From Actinomycetota bacterium (GTDB lineage: Bacteria; Actinomycetota; Acidimicrobiia; Acidimicrobiales; JAMCPL01), in assembly GCA_023379725.1 (NCBI GenBank), contig JAMCPC010000024.1:8436-22295 (forward strand): a stretch of DNA of 13,860 bases, read 5' to 3'. Position numbers and translations under genes: made by a program. How positions within the stretch are numbered: the first letter of the stretch is position 1; each line of letters opens with the position of its first letter. The notes under the pieces are model-generated. The model was not told the DNA's origin. It ran no database searches and saw only the letters and a list, made by a program, of their open reading frames with translations. Of this stretch, positions 6,927-13,860 are shown one piece after another.

Positions 6927-6947
6927 GAGAAAGTCCATGAGAGAAAG
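6920..6947 (+). repeat. Tandem 14-bp duplication carrying ATGA restart codons
   Basis: TCCATGAGAGAAAG occurs twice in a row (6920-6933 and 6934-6947). The first copy contains the TGA of the PilW-like gene overlapped by an ATG at 6923. That ATG opens a 5-codon frame (MRESP) whose TGA overlaps the ATG at 6937 in the second copy, which opens another 5-codon frame (MRERG). Confidence 0.85.
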
Positions 6948-6958
6948 AGGGTAGGTAG

Positions 6959-7081
6959 ATGTCAAGTGTGCAGAGGTGTGCAGAAGTGTATATGGGCAGG
7001 GGATGGTGCTTGGAGCGCTGTCCCATGCCGTATATGTCGTATAGGATAAGAAAAATTAGAGAGAGGGTGATGTTGCCATGA
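6959..7081 (+). CDS. Possible 40-residue basic small protein
   Basis: ATG 6959 follows AGAGGGTAGGTAG, a purine-rich stretch that can serve as ribosome binding site, and opens 40 codons. The peptide is basic, with three Cys and six Met, begins 'MSSVQRCAEVYMGRGW' and ends 'YRIRKIRERVMLP'. It has no clear membrane helix. Its TGA overlaps the ATG of the giant PilX-like gene as ATGA (7078-7081), the same coupling used elsewhere in this operon, and it fills almost the whole gap between the two neighbours. I do not recognise it. It may be a real small protein or merely a translated leader that brings ribosomes to 7078. Confidence 0.35.
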   Translation: MSSVQRCAEVYMGRGWCLERCPMPYMSYRIRKIRERVMLP

Positions 7082-10000
7082 GGCATATAAGACATACCAT
7101 TGGTCATATAAGTGAGATGCGCCGGAGATACCTGAAACGGCACACCCCACATACGCCTATAGGCAGGTTGGTGCACTCAGATGAATTGGGTCAGGCTATG
7201 CTCATAGTGCTGGCGTTGTTGCTTATATTGACCATAGTGCCAATGGCGATATTTACGTCGAACCTTGCCAGCGGTCCTACGGTCGTCCAGCAGCAGAACT
7301 TCCACTCATCTACGAGTTCCGTACGTGCCGGGCTTACAACAGTGGAGCAGGAGATGGGTATATCCGTGCCCGTGAATGCGACTCTGGCGGGCAAACGATC
7401 GTTGGCAGCATTGCCGTTTCTTGCCGTCTATAATCTTCAAAGCAACTATATGGCCAATGGTGCTCCATTACCAGACAATGCGTTCAACTACGAATCGCAG
7501 GATGCCCCCACTAGTGGACCACCTCAGATATATCCGACAAACTTCTCATGTACAAATCCGTTCTCTACCTCTCTGAATGGCTACTATGCCAACTGGAGAG
7601 TGATCCCTGGCACTACTTCACCGGCGTGTGAGCACTATACCTATTCAGTGGATTACCCGGGTTACAACGGAGGAAATCCGGCGCAATCGAAGGCTGGTCC
7701 TATAACCGTAACTGTCACGGGTGAGAGTGGAAGGCCGGGAAACCTGGTGGAGCATTCGGAGCAGATTACCTTCAATTACACCCCTCCCTCCACCACCACG
7801 AACACGCCTCCATCGCCTGCACAGAATGTATTTCAGACTAATTTCGAGATTGCCAACCCGGCACACTCAGCGCTTACATCGTATGTGCAGGAGTTTATCG
7901 GTCTGATAGGTGCTTTGGGAGGAGGAGGTCTTGCCTATCACTCGTATGACAATATGATACAGATTACGCCACCCAATGGTGGAGCGCCCATTAATCTGTC
8001 GCTTCTTACGCTGGTGCAGATGGCCTGCGTGCATTATTCGGGTCAGAGCTGGACCATTCCTGATGAGGGTATCACTTTCATCGGGCCGGCTCCTGGGTGT
8101 CCCTCCAATCCGTTTGCCGGTGGATACGTGTGGAATGGAGGTTTCTCTTCAGGCGATTTCTATACCGCAAATGACACGGTAAATGGTCCCATATCGTCCA
8201 ACGATGCGTTGTATTACTGCTCCGGTCCCTCTACTACAAGTACGATAAGCATCTTAAACGTAAGCGAGGATCTTATCGAGGCATTCATGGGAAACTGGAG
8301 TGCCATCATAGCATTGGTTGGCACTGTGGCCATCTGGTCATTCCTGGCCATACTGACCGATGGATATACTCCGCAGGGGCCATCGATAAGTGGTCCGGTT
8401 ACGGTGGGAGCCGGTGCGGCTCAGACCGGTGGATCTTCCAGCCCCTTCAGGCGTCCACCCGGGCTTGGCAACTTCCCCAGTTATCTGGTGGACAGTATAG
8501 GCCACCTGTGGGGCATCCTGACCGGTTATCCCGAGTGCACCACCAGCCCTTCGCCTTACAATACGTCCAAGGTGAAGAGGGTCAGCACGCTTGTGCCTCT
8601 TCCGTTTGTCAATCAGAGTATTCCTCAGTTGGCAGCCAGCGAGGGTGCAGGTCCTGCGCCTGCACAGACCAGCACCATTACTTCACTGGTAGCCGGGGCA
8701 CCGTCTTCCCAGGGGGATACTTGGACATGCAGCTATAATTGGTTTACAGGTGAACCTGGATCGCCCTGTCGGGATTCAGCAGGTAACGAATGGAATGCCC
8801 CGATACCGCCGAATTGGAGTTGTTCATTTACCAGTGGATTTTGGATAGGCGGATACTGGACATGTACCCAGCCGCCCAGTGGCCCACCGCCGGTTACCTG
8901 GACATGTACCCAGCAGAATCCATGGAGCTCTGCAACACCACCATGTACTGATTCTGCGGGACAGACTTGGACTGCTCCGATCCCGTCGAGTTGGCAGCCG
9001 GTAGCGCCTGTCTGCTACTGGTTCTGCTTTGGAACATCGGCACAGTATCAGTCCGGTCCGGTCAGTACGGTAAATCATACGGTGACTACAGCTCCACCGG
9101 GATCTGGTGGCGGGTGCTACTACGTAGGTCAGACGGTTGTCAATTTGCAACCCAGCCACACTTACAGCTACAGCTGGCCAGGTGAATCCCCCGATTCGTA
9201 CTCGGCTACATATAATTCCGGGGTGATGCAGGTATGGAGTCCCGACGCTGCACCATACGATAGTACGGGCGGAAATGGCTGTCCGGCAAATGGTGGAGTG
9301 GCGAGAATACCTACCAATGGTGTCATTTACGTACAGAACGATGCCAGTCCCCTGCCGAGCATATCAGGTGGAACATTTGCAGCATCCAGCATCCCCGATA
9401 CAGCTGCCGGAAGCAACTCCAACATAGACGGTACGGGTAATCCGCTCGGCTGTTCGGCCTTCCCCAATCCACCCTTCAATGACCTCAACTATGCCTACGG
9501 TACGAGTCAGACCACTCCCATCCAGTACACACTTGATTCAGGAGCATGGAGTCAGACTGGGCCGCCGTCGTCGAACTATGGGCTACCTCCGGGTTGGAAC
9601 CCCTGTAATACCGGTGATGCGCTTGTGCAGGGCACTCTTAACGGGCGCCTGACCATAGATGCTCAGAATGACGTGGTTGTGACCAACAGCATCTTTTACG
9701 GTGGACCGGGATGCCCAGGGACAGGAAGTCCCGCAGTACCGTCATCATCGTGCAATTCCATGCTTGGCCTTACCGCGGCAGGTAATGTGGTGGTGAATCA
9801 TCCGCTTAACGAGGGTGTAAATAATTTGAGTACTATACTCAGTTACGTCAGTGATGCATGTGCAATTGCAGGTGGAATTGCTGGGATACTGTCGCTTGTA
9901 GGATTTGGCGTGCCGATCCTTGCCACCATAGCGGCTGTGTGTAGCACTATAGTGTATGTGCTTCAGATGGCGCTGATGTACCTGGTCGGTCGGAATGACA

Positions 10001-11031
10001 ACAACTGCCCGCAGAGTCCGTCAGCCTACAATTCCTGCGCGGCATACAACAGCAGTAATTTTGGTTACAATCAGGAGGCTGCTGACCTCGCTGCTTATTA
10101 TGCTGGTGACGCTACAGCATTGCAGGGTACCCAGTCGCTGAACAATACGATTCAAGGGACAATGGACAACCTGTTGAACAGTGTAAACAACTTCTTCCAG
10201 GGCGTGATCAATACGATGAATAGTTGGTTGGCACCATGTCACTGGTATGAACCATGGAACTGTGCTTGGGATGCACTTGTATATGCTATGGAAGCTGTTG
10301 TATATGTCGTGTGGGGAATCGCTGACGCTGTTGTATATGTCGTGTGGGGAATCGCTGACGTTGTGCAGGGGGCACTGGATTGGTTTGTCAATACTCTGGA
10401 TCCTCATACCAACTTCCCCTCGATATATGGGCATCGAACAGCCGGAGCGGGCGCCGCCGCGGTGATAGATGCAGATATAGTCGCCATAGGACCACCGGGA
10501 GCATTTCTCAACAGTGCTACATCACAGCCATTGTCGGCAACGGTGCTCGAGAATCCAAATGGCAGCCCACTTACAAGCCCGCTTTCGTGTCCTGCATGGA
10601 ACAACAACTGCGGACAGTTCAAGGCGAACAACTCACAGGATGGGATGTCGCTCGGTACTCTGGTAGTCAATGGCGGCATTACCGAGTACTATGGTGGAAA
10701 GGTGACAGGCCAGTGCGGGGCACTCTCCAACCTCTTCTCCAACGTGTCAAACATTAGCTTCGGGGCAACAAACCCGCTGATGGTGAACAGCACGTTGCCA
10801 TATCTGAGCTGCCTGACCCGTTCCACCTACGCAAAGCAGTACAACTATGATTCGAGGCTGGCAAACAGCGCCAATCTTCCACCCTACCTCTACCAGGGTG
10901 AGAGCTATTCGGGCATGCAGCCGGTGACCACCTATACGCCTCCGCAGTACAAGAATCCTGTGGTGGTGCAGAACGGCAATGTTCCGGTGGTGCAGAAGGT
11001 TCCTCTTGGGAAGCTCCCCGGCTTCAACTAA
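7078..11031 (+). CDS. Giant PilX/GspK-like N-terminally anchored pilus-associated protein
   Basis: A 1317-residue protein starting at ATG 7078 behind GAGAGAGGGTGA. A 38-residue leader, rich in Arg and His, ends 'HSDELG'. The hydrophobic helix 'QAMLIVLALLLILTIVPMAI' follows (about 39-58), without Glu at +5, as in PilX/GspK proteins. After it comes 'STSSVRAGLTTVEQEM', resembling the N-terminal heptads of PilX. The rest is a very long Ser/Pro/Gly/Tyr/Cys-rich ectodomain. Two related segments begin 'TWTC' at residues 548 and 607, sharing 'DSAGxxWxAPIPxxW'. Further hydrophobic stretches lie at about 408-426, 927-970 and 1067-1105, so it may cross or re-enter the membrane. Known PilX proteins have about 200 residues and GspK about 320, so this is far larger; its size is closer to PilY1-type tip adhesins, though I see no PilY1 domain. 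The ATGA overlap with 6959-7081 and the prepilins upstream point to a role in pilus tip assembly or adhesion. I see no enzymatic motif. Confidence 0.8.
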   Translation: MRHIRHTIGHISEMRRRYLKRHTPHTPIGRLVHSDELGQAMLIVLALLLILTIVPMAIFTSNLASGPTVVQQQNFHSSTSSVRAGLTTVEQEMGISVPVNATLAGKRSLAALPFLAVYNLQSNYMANGAPLPDNAFNYESQDAPTSGPPQIYPTNFSCTNPFSTSLNGYYANWRVIPGTTSPACEHYTYSVDYPGYNGGNPAQSKAGPITVTVTGESGRPGNLVEHSEQITFNYTPPSTTTNTPPSPAQNVFQTNFEIANPAHSALTSYVQEFIGLIGALGGGGLAYHSYDNMIQITPPNGGAPINLSLLTLVQMACVHYSGQSWTIPDEGITFIGPAPGCPSNPFAGGYVWNGGFSSGDFYTANDTVNGPISSNDALYYCSGPSTTSTISILNVSEDLIEAFMGNWSAIIALVGTVAIWSFLAILTDGYTPQGPSISGPVTVGAGAAQTGGSSSPFRRPPGLGNFPSYLVDSIGHLWGILTGYPECTTSPSPYNTSKVKRVSTLVPLPFVNQSIPQLAASEGAGPAPAQTSTITSLVAGAPSSQGDTWTCSYNWFTGEPGSPCRDSAGNEWNAPIPPNWSCSFTSGFWIGGYWTCTQPPSGPPPVTWTCTQQNPWSSATPPCTDSAGQTWTAPIPSSWQPVAPVCYWFCFGTSAQYQSGPVSTVNHTVTTAPPGSGGGCYYVGQTVVNLQPSHTYSYSWPGESPDSYSATYNSGVMQVWSPDAAPYDSTGGNGCPANGGVARIPTNGVIYVQNDASPLPSISGGTFAASSIPDTAAGSNSNIDGTGNPLGCSAFPNPPFNDLNYAYGTSQTTPIQYTLDSGAWSQTGPPSSNYGLPPGWNPCNTGDALVQGTLNGRLTIDAQNDVVVTNSIFYGGPGCPGTGSPAVPSSSCNSMLGLTAAGNVVVNHPLNEGVNNLSTILSYVSDACAIAGGIAGILSLVGFGVPILATIAAVCSTIVYVLQMALMYLVGRNDNNCPQSPSAYNSCAAYNSSNFGYNQEAADLAAYYAGDATALQGTQSLNNTIQGTMDNLLNSVNNFFQGVINTMNSWLAPCHWYEPWNCAWDALVYAMEAVVYVVWGIADAVVYVVWGIADVVQGALDWFVNTLDPHTNFPSIYGHRTAGAGAAAVIDADIVAIGPPGAFLNSATSQPLSATVLENPNGSPLTSPLSCPAWNNNCGQFKANNSQDGMSLGTLVVNGGITEYYGGKVTGQCGALSNLFSNVSNISFGATNPLMVNSTLPYLSCLTRSTYAKQYNYDSRLANSANLPPYLYQGESYSGMQPVTTYTPPQYKNPVVVQNGNVPVVQKVPLGKLPGFN
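10294..10359 (+). repeat. 33-bp perfect tandem duplication
   Basis: Bases 10294-10326 and 10327-10359 are identical and encode 'AVVYVVWGIAD' twice in a row, inside the last hydrophobic region of the giant PilX-like protein. The frame is kept, and perfect identity suggests a recent slippage or duplication event. Flanking 'ALVYAMEAVV' and 'VVQGALDWFV' look like diverged relatives of the unit. Confidence 0.95.
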
Positions 11032-11073
11032 CCCCGACTTCAATTAATCAGTAGATGTTGTAGTGTTATATAG

Positions 11074-11080
11074 AAAGGAG
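11074..11080 (+). promoter_or_regulatory. Ribosome binding site AAAGGAG for 11091
   Basis: AAAGGAG lies ten bases before ATG 11091 and fixes that start. The 59-base gap before the gene contains a weak promoter-like pair (TTAATC at 11044, TATATA at 11067, 17 bases apart), so separate transcription is possible but unproven. Confidence 0.7.
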
Positions 11081-11090
11081 AAATATTTAT

Positions 11091-12101
11091 ATGGCAGATC
11101 AGAGTGGAGTGACAGGTATATCGGCTCAACCAGGCAAGAGGCCGGGAGGACAGCTTGGCTTTATGAAGGAGCGCAAGTGGCAGGCTGTCACAGGCGGTGT
11201 GGTTGTCATCATAATAGCGCTGATCATCGGTCTGGTGATGGGGCTTTCGAGTAGCGGGCAGAGAGTGGCCCTACGGCAGAAAAAAACACATACCACGACA
11301 ACCGTTACGAGTCCGAGCCCCGTTACCTCACCGGCAAAGCTGCCGGCGGGGACACCGGTGAGTAGTGCACAGGTGAGTGCTTTCATATCCAAGATAAAGA
11401 GTGCTGCAGGTATCAGCTACCAGGCAACCTATATCATGAGTGGGTCTGTCACCGGAAGCACCAAGAGTACATCTCAGATACTTGTTGTAGCGCAGCAGGG
11501 GAAGGAGTCGTTTTTCAAGATGACCTCCGCCGGATCCGGCGGCATTGCTGCCGGTACGGAGATGGAAGAGATCGGTACGAGTAGCGGAAACTATAATTGC
11601 GTCATCCCAGCCAAGGGAAGTACGGCAACGGGCAGTACTGGAAGCGGTAGCCCGATCTCCGGTCCGTTCTGCACAAAGGCAGCCTCTTCCAGCTCTGCAA
11701 TCAGTTACTTTTCACAGTTTGGTCAAAGTTTTACAAGTACTTTGAGTCAATTGAATAGTCACACGACCTCCGGTGCCGGAAAGCCTGCAGGTGCAACCGG
11801 CAAAGTCGCGATGGTGGAGACACACAAGCAACTTTTTGGTATGACATTGACATGTGTCGATGCAACCCCTACTGGCAGTAGCGTGCCAAGCTCGATCAAA
11901 GGCGAGGTAATTACGATCTGTATTACTCCACAGGGAATCTTGGCATCATTTTCCGGTCACGGAGCATCTATGACTATGACCGGCTTTACCACAAACGTAC
12001 CGGCCAGCGACTTCCAGCTCCCTCCTGGTGCTCACGTATATAACCAGACGTTACCGGTATCTCCACCGTCCAACGGGGCACCATCGTCGAATATCGGCTG
12101 A
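11091..12101 (+). CDS. Membrane-anchored extracytoplasmic protein, possibly LolA/LppX-like fold
   Basis: 336 residues. A short cytoplasmic N-terminus rich in Gln/Lys/Arg precedes one membrane helix, 'GGVVVIIIALIIGLVMGL' (about 35-52). A Thr/Pro/Ser spacer follows ('TTTTVTSPSPVTSPAKLP'), then an exported domain of about 240 residues. That domain includes 'ISYQATYIMSGSVTGSTKS', three or four Cys, and the ending 'TNVPASDFQLPPGA'. The pattern of an early strand binding a 'FKMTS' segment and a late 'VPASDFxLPPGA' recalls actinobacterial proteins of the LolA/LppX-like lipid-carrier fold. That is fold-level inference, since there is no lipobox and no conserved catalytic residue. It follows the giant PilX-like gene by 59 bases on the same strand, with its own strong ribosome binding site, so it may belong to the same surface module. 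The C-terminal tail is Ser/Pro-rich. Confidence 0.8.
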   Translation: MADQSGVTGISAQPGKRPGGQLGFMKERKWQAVTGGVVVIIIALIIGLVMGLSSSGQRVALRQKKTHTTTTVTSPSPVTSPAKLPAGTPVSSAQVSAFISKIKSAAGISYQATYIMSGSVTGSTKSTSQILVVAQQGKESFFKMTSAGSGGIAAGTEMEEIGTSSGNYNCVIPAKGSTATGSTGSGSPISGPFCTKAASSSSAISYFSQFGQSFTSTLSQLNSHTTSGAGKPAGATGKVAMVETHKQLFGMTLTCVDATPTGSSVPSSIKGEVITICITPQGILASFSGHGASMTMTGFTTNVPASDFQLPPGAHVYNQTLPVSPPSNGAPSSNIG

Positions 12102-12274
12102 TAGCTACTGGTGCGTGCGTTGGCTGTGCCAGACGACCGTTTGGGCGAGCTTTGAATACAGGTGGCCGCAAGCCTAGTCCACAAGGGAGGAGAGGCTCAC
12201 CACAATATTATGACTTAAGACCATTTTTATGTCAATACGTACCTGAGTATCGTTAGTATAAGTATAATTGATAT
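12102..12274. other. Intergenic region upstream of the PucR-like gene
   Basis: 173 bases without a convincing gene. A weak stem can be drawn: AGCCT at 12171-12175 pairs with AGGCT at 12193-12197, extended by GGTG 12161-12164 with CACC 12198-12201. No T-run follows directly, so I do not call it a terminator. The 3' half is AT-rich, with CTTAAG at 12213-12218 and three AGTAT motifs at 12246, 12255 and 12261 that run into the promoter. Confidence 0.5.
12263..12268 (+). promoter_or_regulatory. Perfect -10 box TATAAT giving a leaderless start at ATG 12275
   Basis: TATAAT at 12263-12268 is followed by six bases and then the ATG at 12275, so initiation seven bases past the box falls on the A of the ATG. 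No Shine-Dalgarno precedes the ATG. The -35 region (12240-12245, TACCTG) is poor, which suggests activator dependence; AGTAT motifs at 12246, 12255 and 12261 may be part of an operator. Confidence 0.5.
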
Positions 12275-13444
12275 ATGGTAAGTGTCACAGAGTGGTCGTC
12301 TAATGCGCAGAAAGCGATCTATGCATTTATAGATCAGATAGAAGATAGCATTAAGCTGGTAACCAACAGTATTATTTCGGCGATAGACTTTTACCAGACT
12401 GTACCGATCCAGGAACTGGAGGATTCGGTCAGGGTAGCAATTACTACGATGGTCAATGCCTTCTTGGAGATGCGTGAATTAAACGACGAGGAGAAGGAGC
12501 TACTTTCTCAATGGGCAGAGGAGCGTGCCATCAGGGGAGTTCCTCTGGAGATAATGATGAGTGCTGTGCGTGATGGCATATACATTTTCTGGGATGAGAT
12601 ACTTAGATTTGCTCAGCAAGAGGGCGTATCCGCAGAGGAGGAATTTCAGCTGGGTCAGATTATCTGGTCTGGAGCCAACGAACTGTCGTATCCCATTGTA
12701 GCTGGGTACCATCGTGCCCATGAACGCGATGTCCGTGTGGATCAGCAGAAGCGAGATACACTTTTGCGTTCTATATTGATTGGTAATGATGATAGCGATG
12801 ATATCCTTGCTCATATAGAACATTTTGGTCTGTCTACGACAGAGGAGTACTTTGCGTTCAGGGCAAGATCGTATAGCAGTACTCCACAGGATGAAAGATT
12901 GTTTGATAGAGCTATTAACGACCTTTGTACTATAGGACCATTCGTAGCCTCAACTACCATGGGTAGCGATGTGGCTGGCCTGTCACAGAAGCTTCCTATG
13001 CAGATTCCACCTTCTGGGGTGATAGGCATTGAAGGGCCTACTACCCTTGAAAACATTCCTGCCGTCTTCAAGAAGGCTAGCGATGCGCTTCATACTGCAT
13101 ATGCATTTGGCAAGAAGGGCGTCTATACAGCCGGATCGCTTGGTTTACTGACTGCGGTTGTGAATGAAACCAATGTCGGGGATTGGGCGGTAAGCCGGTA
13201 CTTGCACCCGATTGGCCTTGCGGGTTCATCGGCTGGTTCGATTAGACTAGCCTTGAAGGTACTGATAGATCACGATATGAAGCTGGATGAGGTCGCCAAA
13301 CTCCTGAATGTGCATCCCAATACATTGCGCTACAGACTGAAGCGTTTTGAGAAGTTGACCAACTCCAGCCTTGATAGCATTGAAGACATGGTCGGGATAT
13401 GGTGGGCATTACAGTTTAGCGAGATGCAGAAGCAGGGAAAGTAG
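12275..13444 (+). CDS. PucR/CdaR-family transcriptional regulator with RsbR-like N-terminal region
   Basis: 389 residues, cytoplasmic, without membrane helices. The N-terminal part (about 15-165) is all-helical and resembles RsbRD-type N-terminal domains: 'PIQELEDSVRVAITTMVNAF', 'DEEKELLSQWAEERAIRGVP', 'LSYPIVAGYHRAHERD'. The middle (about 170-320) would match the degenerate GGDEF-like domain common in this family. The C-terminal helix-turn-helix at about 337-362, 'LDEVAKLLNVHPNTLRYRLK', is the diagnostic PucR/CdaR DNA-binding motif (PF13556 type). Such proteins usually activate catabolic or developmental genes in response to an unknown ligand; the target here is not evident. It is transcribed away from the pilus cluster's 3' end, with its own promoter, and converges on leuD with no gap (TAG 13442-13444 next to the leuD stop). 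ATG 12275 is supported by the leaderless -10 spacing. Confidence 0.88.
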   Translation: MVSVTEWSSNAQKAIYAFIDQIEDSIKLVTNSIISAIDFYQTVPIQELEDSVRVAITTMVNAFLEMRELNDEEKELLSQWAEERAIRGVPLEIMMSAVRDGIYIFWDEILRFAQQEGVSAEEEFQLGQIIWSGANELSYPIVAGYHRAHERDVRVDQQKRDTLLRSILIGNDDSDDILAHIEHFGLSTTEEYFAFRARSYSSTPQDERLFDRAINDLCTIGPFVASTTMGSDVAGLSQKLPMQIPPSGVIGIEGPTTLENIPAVFKKASDALHTAYAFGKKGVYTAGSLGLLTAVVNETNVGDWAVSRYLHPIGLAGSSAGSIRLALKVLIDHDMKLDEVAKLLNVHPNTLRYRLKRFEKLTNSSLDSIEDMVGIWWALQFSEMQKQGK

Positions 13445-13860
13445 TTAACGAGTTACGGGCATCCAGGATGGTCTTGATAGCTCGTATGCTGATATAAGAT
13501 CTTCGTAACGTTGAGTAAGTCCGATATCGTCCCAGCCGTTCAGTAGTCTCTCTTTGGTGAAGTCGTCCAGCGGGAAGTTGGCTGAGATCATAGCTGCTGG
13601 TGCCTCTATCGTTGTTCTGTCCACATCAATGGTGATCTCAAGTGCCGGATCGTTCTTTATGGCCTGCATAAGAGAGTCCACCACTTCAGGGGCAACCTGG
13701 ACGGGCAACAGACCCTGTTTGGTGCAGTTGTTCTTGAATATGTCTCCAAAGCGGGAGGAGACCACGGCCTCAAAGCCATAATCCATCAACGCCCACACTG
13801 CGTGCTCTCGTGATGATCCGGTTCCGAAGTTAGGCCCAGCAACCAGTATCCTTGCTCCCT
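13445..13860 (-). CDS. leuD: 3-isopropylmalate dehydratase small subunit, 5' part outside window
   Basis: The last 137 residues of LeuD are read on the minus strand. With LeuC this subunit isomerises 2-isopropylmalate to 3-isopropylmalate in leucine biosynthesis, in the cytoplasm. The diagnostic swivel-domain motif reads 'GPNFGTGSSREHAVWALMDY', followed by 'GFEAVVSSRFGDIFKNNCTK' and 'QGLLPV', all as in bacterial LeuD. The usual Cys of 'NFGCGSSREH' is Thr here. The frame continues past 13860; about 60 N-terminal residues are missing, given the usual length near 200. The downstream half ('FPLDDFTKERLLNGWDDIGL') is also typical LeuD, as is the C-terminal length. leuC is expected further out on the same strand. 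The stop TAA (13445-13447) directly abuts the stop of the convergent PucR-like gene. Confidence 0.95.
   Translation of the reverse strand, partial: GARILVAGPNFGTGSSREHAVWALMDYGFEAVVSSRFGDIFKNNCTKQGLLPVQVAPEVVDSLMQAIKNDPALEITIDVDRTTIEAPAAMISANFPLDDFTKERLLNGWDDIGLTQRYEDLISAYELSRPSWMPVTR

Noticed and set aside
11044..11072. TTAATC-N17-TATATA as promoter of the 11091 gene
   Set aside because: Both boxes match poorly; the distance is right but the evidence is too weak for a feature.
12113..12157. 14-codon GTG frame after the 11091 gene
   Set aside because: No ribosome binding site and too short to judge.
12161..12201. Stem AGCCT/AGGCT as a terminator for the 11091 gene
   Set aside because: The stem is short, has a 17-base loop and is not followed by a T-run.
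13554..13781. Forward open frame overlapping leuD
   Set aside because: It lies wholly opposite well-conserved LeuD sequence and has no features of its own.

Overview
The window looks like a chromosomal segment of a moderate-GC actinobacterium. An Acidimicrobiia-type organism is my best guess, by inference only. The reasons are a PucR-type regulator with an RsbR-like N-terminal region, a secreted protein ending in three 'RxCDTR...VVVDxxGY' repeats of a kind common in actinobacterial surface proteins, frequent ATA/GTA codons, and two promoters placed so that transcription would begin at the A of an ATG (leaderless mRNA).

Layout, all on the + strand up to 13444. Positions 1-2925 hold the C-terminal 974 residues of a very large secreted Thr/Ser-rich protein: Ig-like repeats, two IPT/TIG domains, another Ig-like domain and three C-terminal DTR repeats. 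Close behind it lies a small leucine-rich-repeat-variant (LRV) protein (2956-3369). Positions 3370-4056 look like a decayed pilin locus. A Gly-rich secreted-protein gene with a perfect Shine-Dalgarno is broken by frameshifts (one at a C7 tract), and it overlaps by ATGA a type IV pilin head that loses pilin character after about 55 mature residues. An AT-rich stretch with two 7-bp inverted repeats and a near-consensus sigma70-type promoter (TAGACA-N17-TATAAT) follows.

From 4057 to 11031 there is a tightly coupled pseudopilin operon. It encodes a PilV/GspI-like prepilin, a PilW/GspJ-like prepilin with a (Gly)5Ser linker, a possible 40-residue small protein, and a 1317-residue protein whose N-terminus resembles PilX/GspK (one hydrophobic helix, no Glu5). 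This is the gene set expected for a type IV pilus tip or initiation complex, here with unusually large ectodomains and unusually long basic leaders (49-55 residues). A 336-residue membrane-anchored extracytoplasmic protein (11091-12101) has its own strong ribosome binding site.

The last part is a probable leaderless PucR-family regulator gene (12275-13444). It meets, with no intergenic base, the 3' end of leuD on the minus strand (13445-13860, continuing out of the window). No RNA genes, CRISPR arrays, insertion sequences or clear intrinsic terminators were seen.

The items most worth a second look are the frameshifted C7 gene, the accidental-looking in-frame joining of two prepilin genes across a promoter, the stop-restart chain at 6923-7081, and the oversized PilX-like protein.
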